From: Deltaproteobacteria bacterium
GTDB lineage: Bacteria; Myxococcota_A; Bradymonadia; UBA7976; VGTA01
Length of the DNA: 13,609 bases
Assembly (NCBI GenBank): GCA_016874875.1
Contig: VGTA01000024.1
Span: 1-13,609 of the forward strand
Direction: 5' to 3'
Shown here: piece by piece, positions 13,415 through 13,609 of the stretch
Position numbering within the stretch: the first letter of the stretch is position 1
Layout of the letters: the number at the start of each line of letters is the position of its first letter
Position numbers and translations under genes: made by a program
Notes under the pieces: generated by a model
Databases searched by the model: none
Told to the model about the DNA's origin: nothing
Seen by the model: only the letters and a program-made list of their open reading frames with translations

Positions 13415-13452
13415 GGGGGGCGGGGGGAGAGCGGGGGGGAGAGCGGGCGGGG
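13415..13452 (+). other. G-quadruplex-type G-run cluster upstream of aat
   Basis: On the plus strand there are G runs of 6, 6, 7, 3 and 4 separated by one to five bases, satisfying the G3+N1-7 pattern. It lies 23-60 bases upstream of the aat ATG (its sense strand is C-rich) and about 110 bases before the divergent gene at 13565. The rest of this 172-base gap holds TATGGT (13510-13515), a possible -10 box for the plus-strand gene without a good -35. Confidence 0.55.
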
Positions 13453-13564
13453 CGGACGGAGCCCACGGGGGGCGCGGCGGGGAGGGTGGCGACGGAGGGC
13501 GTCGTGCGCTATGGTGCGCCCTCGCGGCGCGCCCGCCAACCCCCGCGCCCAAAAAGGTACGCCC

Positions 13565-13609
13565 ATGGACTCGCTCAGCCCCCTCCTCCTGCAGCTCACG
13601 CGCGACGTG
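13565..13609 (+). CDS. Start of an unidentified gene, cut by window end
   Basis: ATG 13565 follows AAAGG with a seven-base spacing, and the frame MDSLSPLLLQLTRDV is open to the window end. Fifteen codons are too few to identify a product. The mildly hydrophobic start could begin a signal or membrane protein, but this is not supported further. It diverges from aat across a 172-base gap. Confidence 0.5.
   Translation, partial: MDSLSPLLLQLTRDV

Noticed and set aside
13393..13599. N-terminal extension of aat
   Set aside because: It is Pro/Arg-rich shadow sequence that overlaps the divergent gene. The family start MLYSL is at 13392.

Overview
The window is very GC-rich and densely coded on both strands. 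Third codon positions are nearly all G or C, so most open frames opposite or out of register with the real genes are shadows. The gene set is a flagellin, a membrane HdrD-like Fe-S oxidoreductase of the ETF:menaquinone type, a di-haem DHOR cytochrome, TruD and Aat. It suggests a motile Gram-negative bacterium, most likely a Myxococcota or other former-deltaproteobacterial lineage. The lineage is an inference from gene content and base composition, not a sequence match.

Region 1 (1-3888, minus strand) is one uninterrupted reading frame of at least 1296 codons. It opens with a textbook flagellin N-terminus and then runs into more than 1100 residues of Gly/Thr/Ser/Asn-rich beta-type sequence containing degenerate Y-x-G modules. 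The C-terminal flagellin domain lies beyond the window edge. This is a giant flagellin and the most striking item here. Its 144-base leader carries a perfect 14-base palindrome and a weak sigma-54-like element.

Region 2 (4033-7422, minus strand) is a tightly packed putative operon read in the order: membrane-anchored NERD-like protein, MerR-family regulator with a C-terminal CX2C-X9-CX2C cysteine cluster, NifS/IscS-type cysteine desulfurase, and Nit1-type amidase of the nitrilase superfamily. The last two junctions are 4-base stop/start overlaps, and the first can also be read that way. The shared theme is thiol and sulfur handling, with a regulator that could sense a metal, a redox state or a cluster.

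Region 3 (7536-9092, minus strand) is an exported DHOR-family cytochrome with two CXXCH haem sites. Its signal peptide has been lengthened by perfect 12-base tandem repeats. It is divergent from region 4.

Region 4 (9240-12685, plus strand) is a 705-residue membrane Fe-S oxidoreductase that resembles the ETF:menaquinone oxidoreductase family. It is joined by a TGATG junction to truD. The truD stop codon overlaps the stop codon of the convergent aat gene (12682-13392, minus strand) through a shared CTAG. A G-rich quadruplex-type tract lies just upstream of aat. The window ends 15 codons into an unidentified plus-strand gene.

A recurring oddity is short tandem repeats with period 9 or 12 bases at or near protein termini, in three separate genes. 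No tRNA, rRNA, CRISPR array, insertion sequence or clear rho-independent terminator was seen. No gap between genes exceeds about 175 bases.
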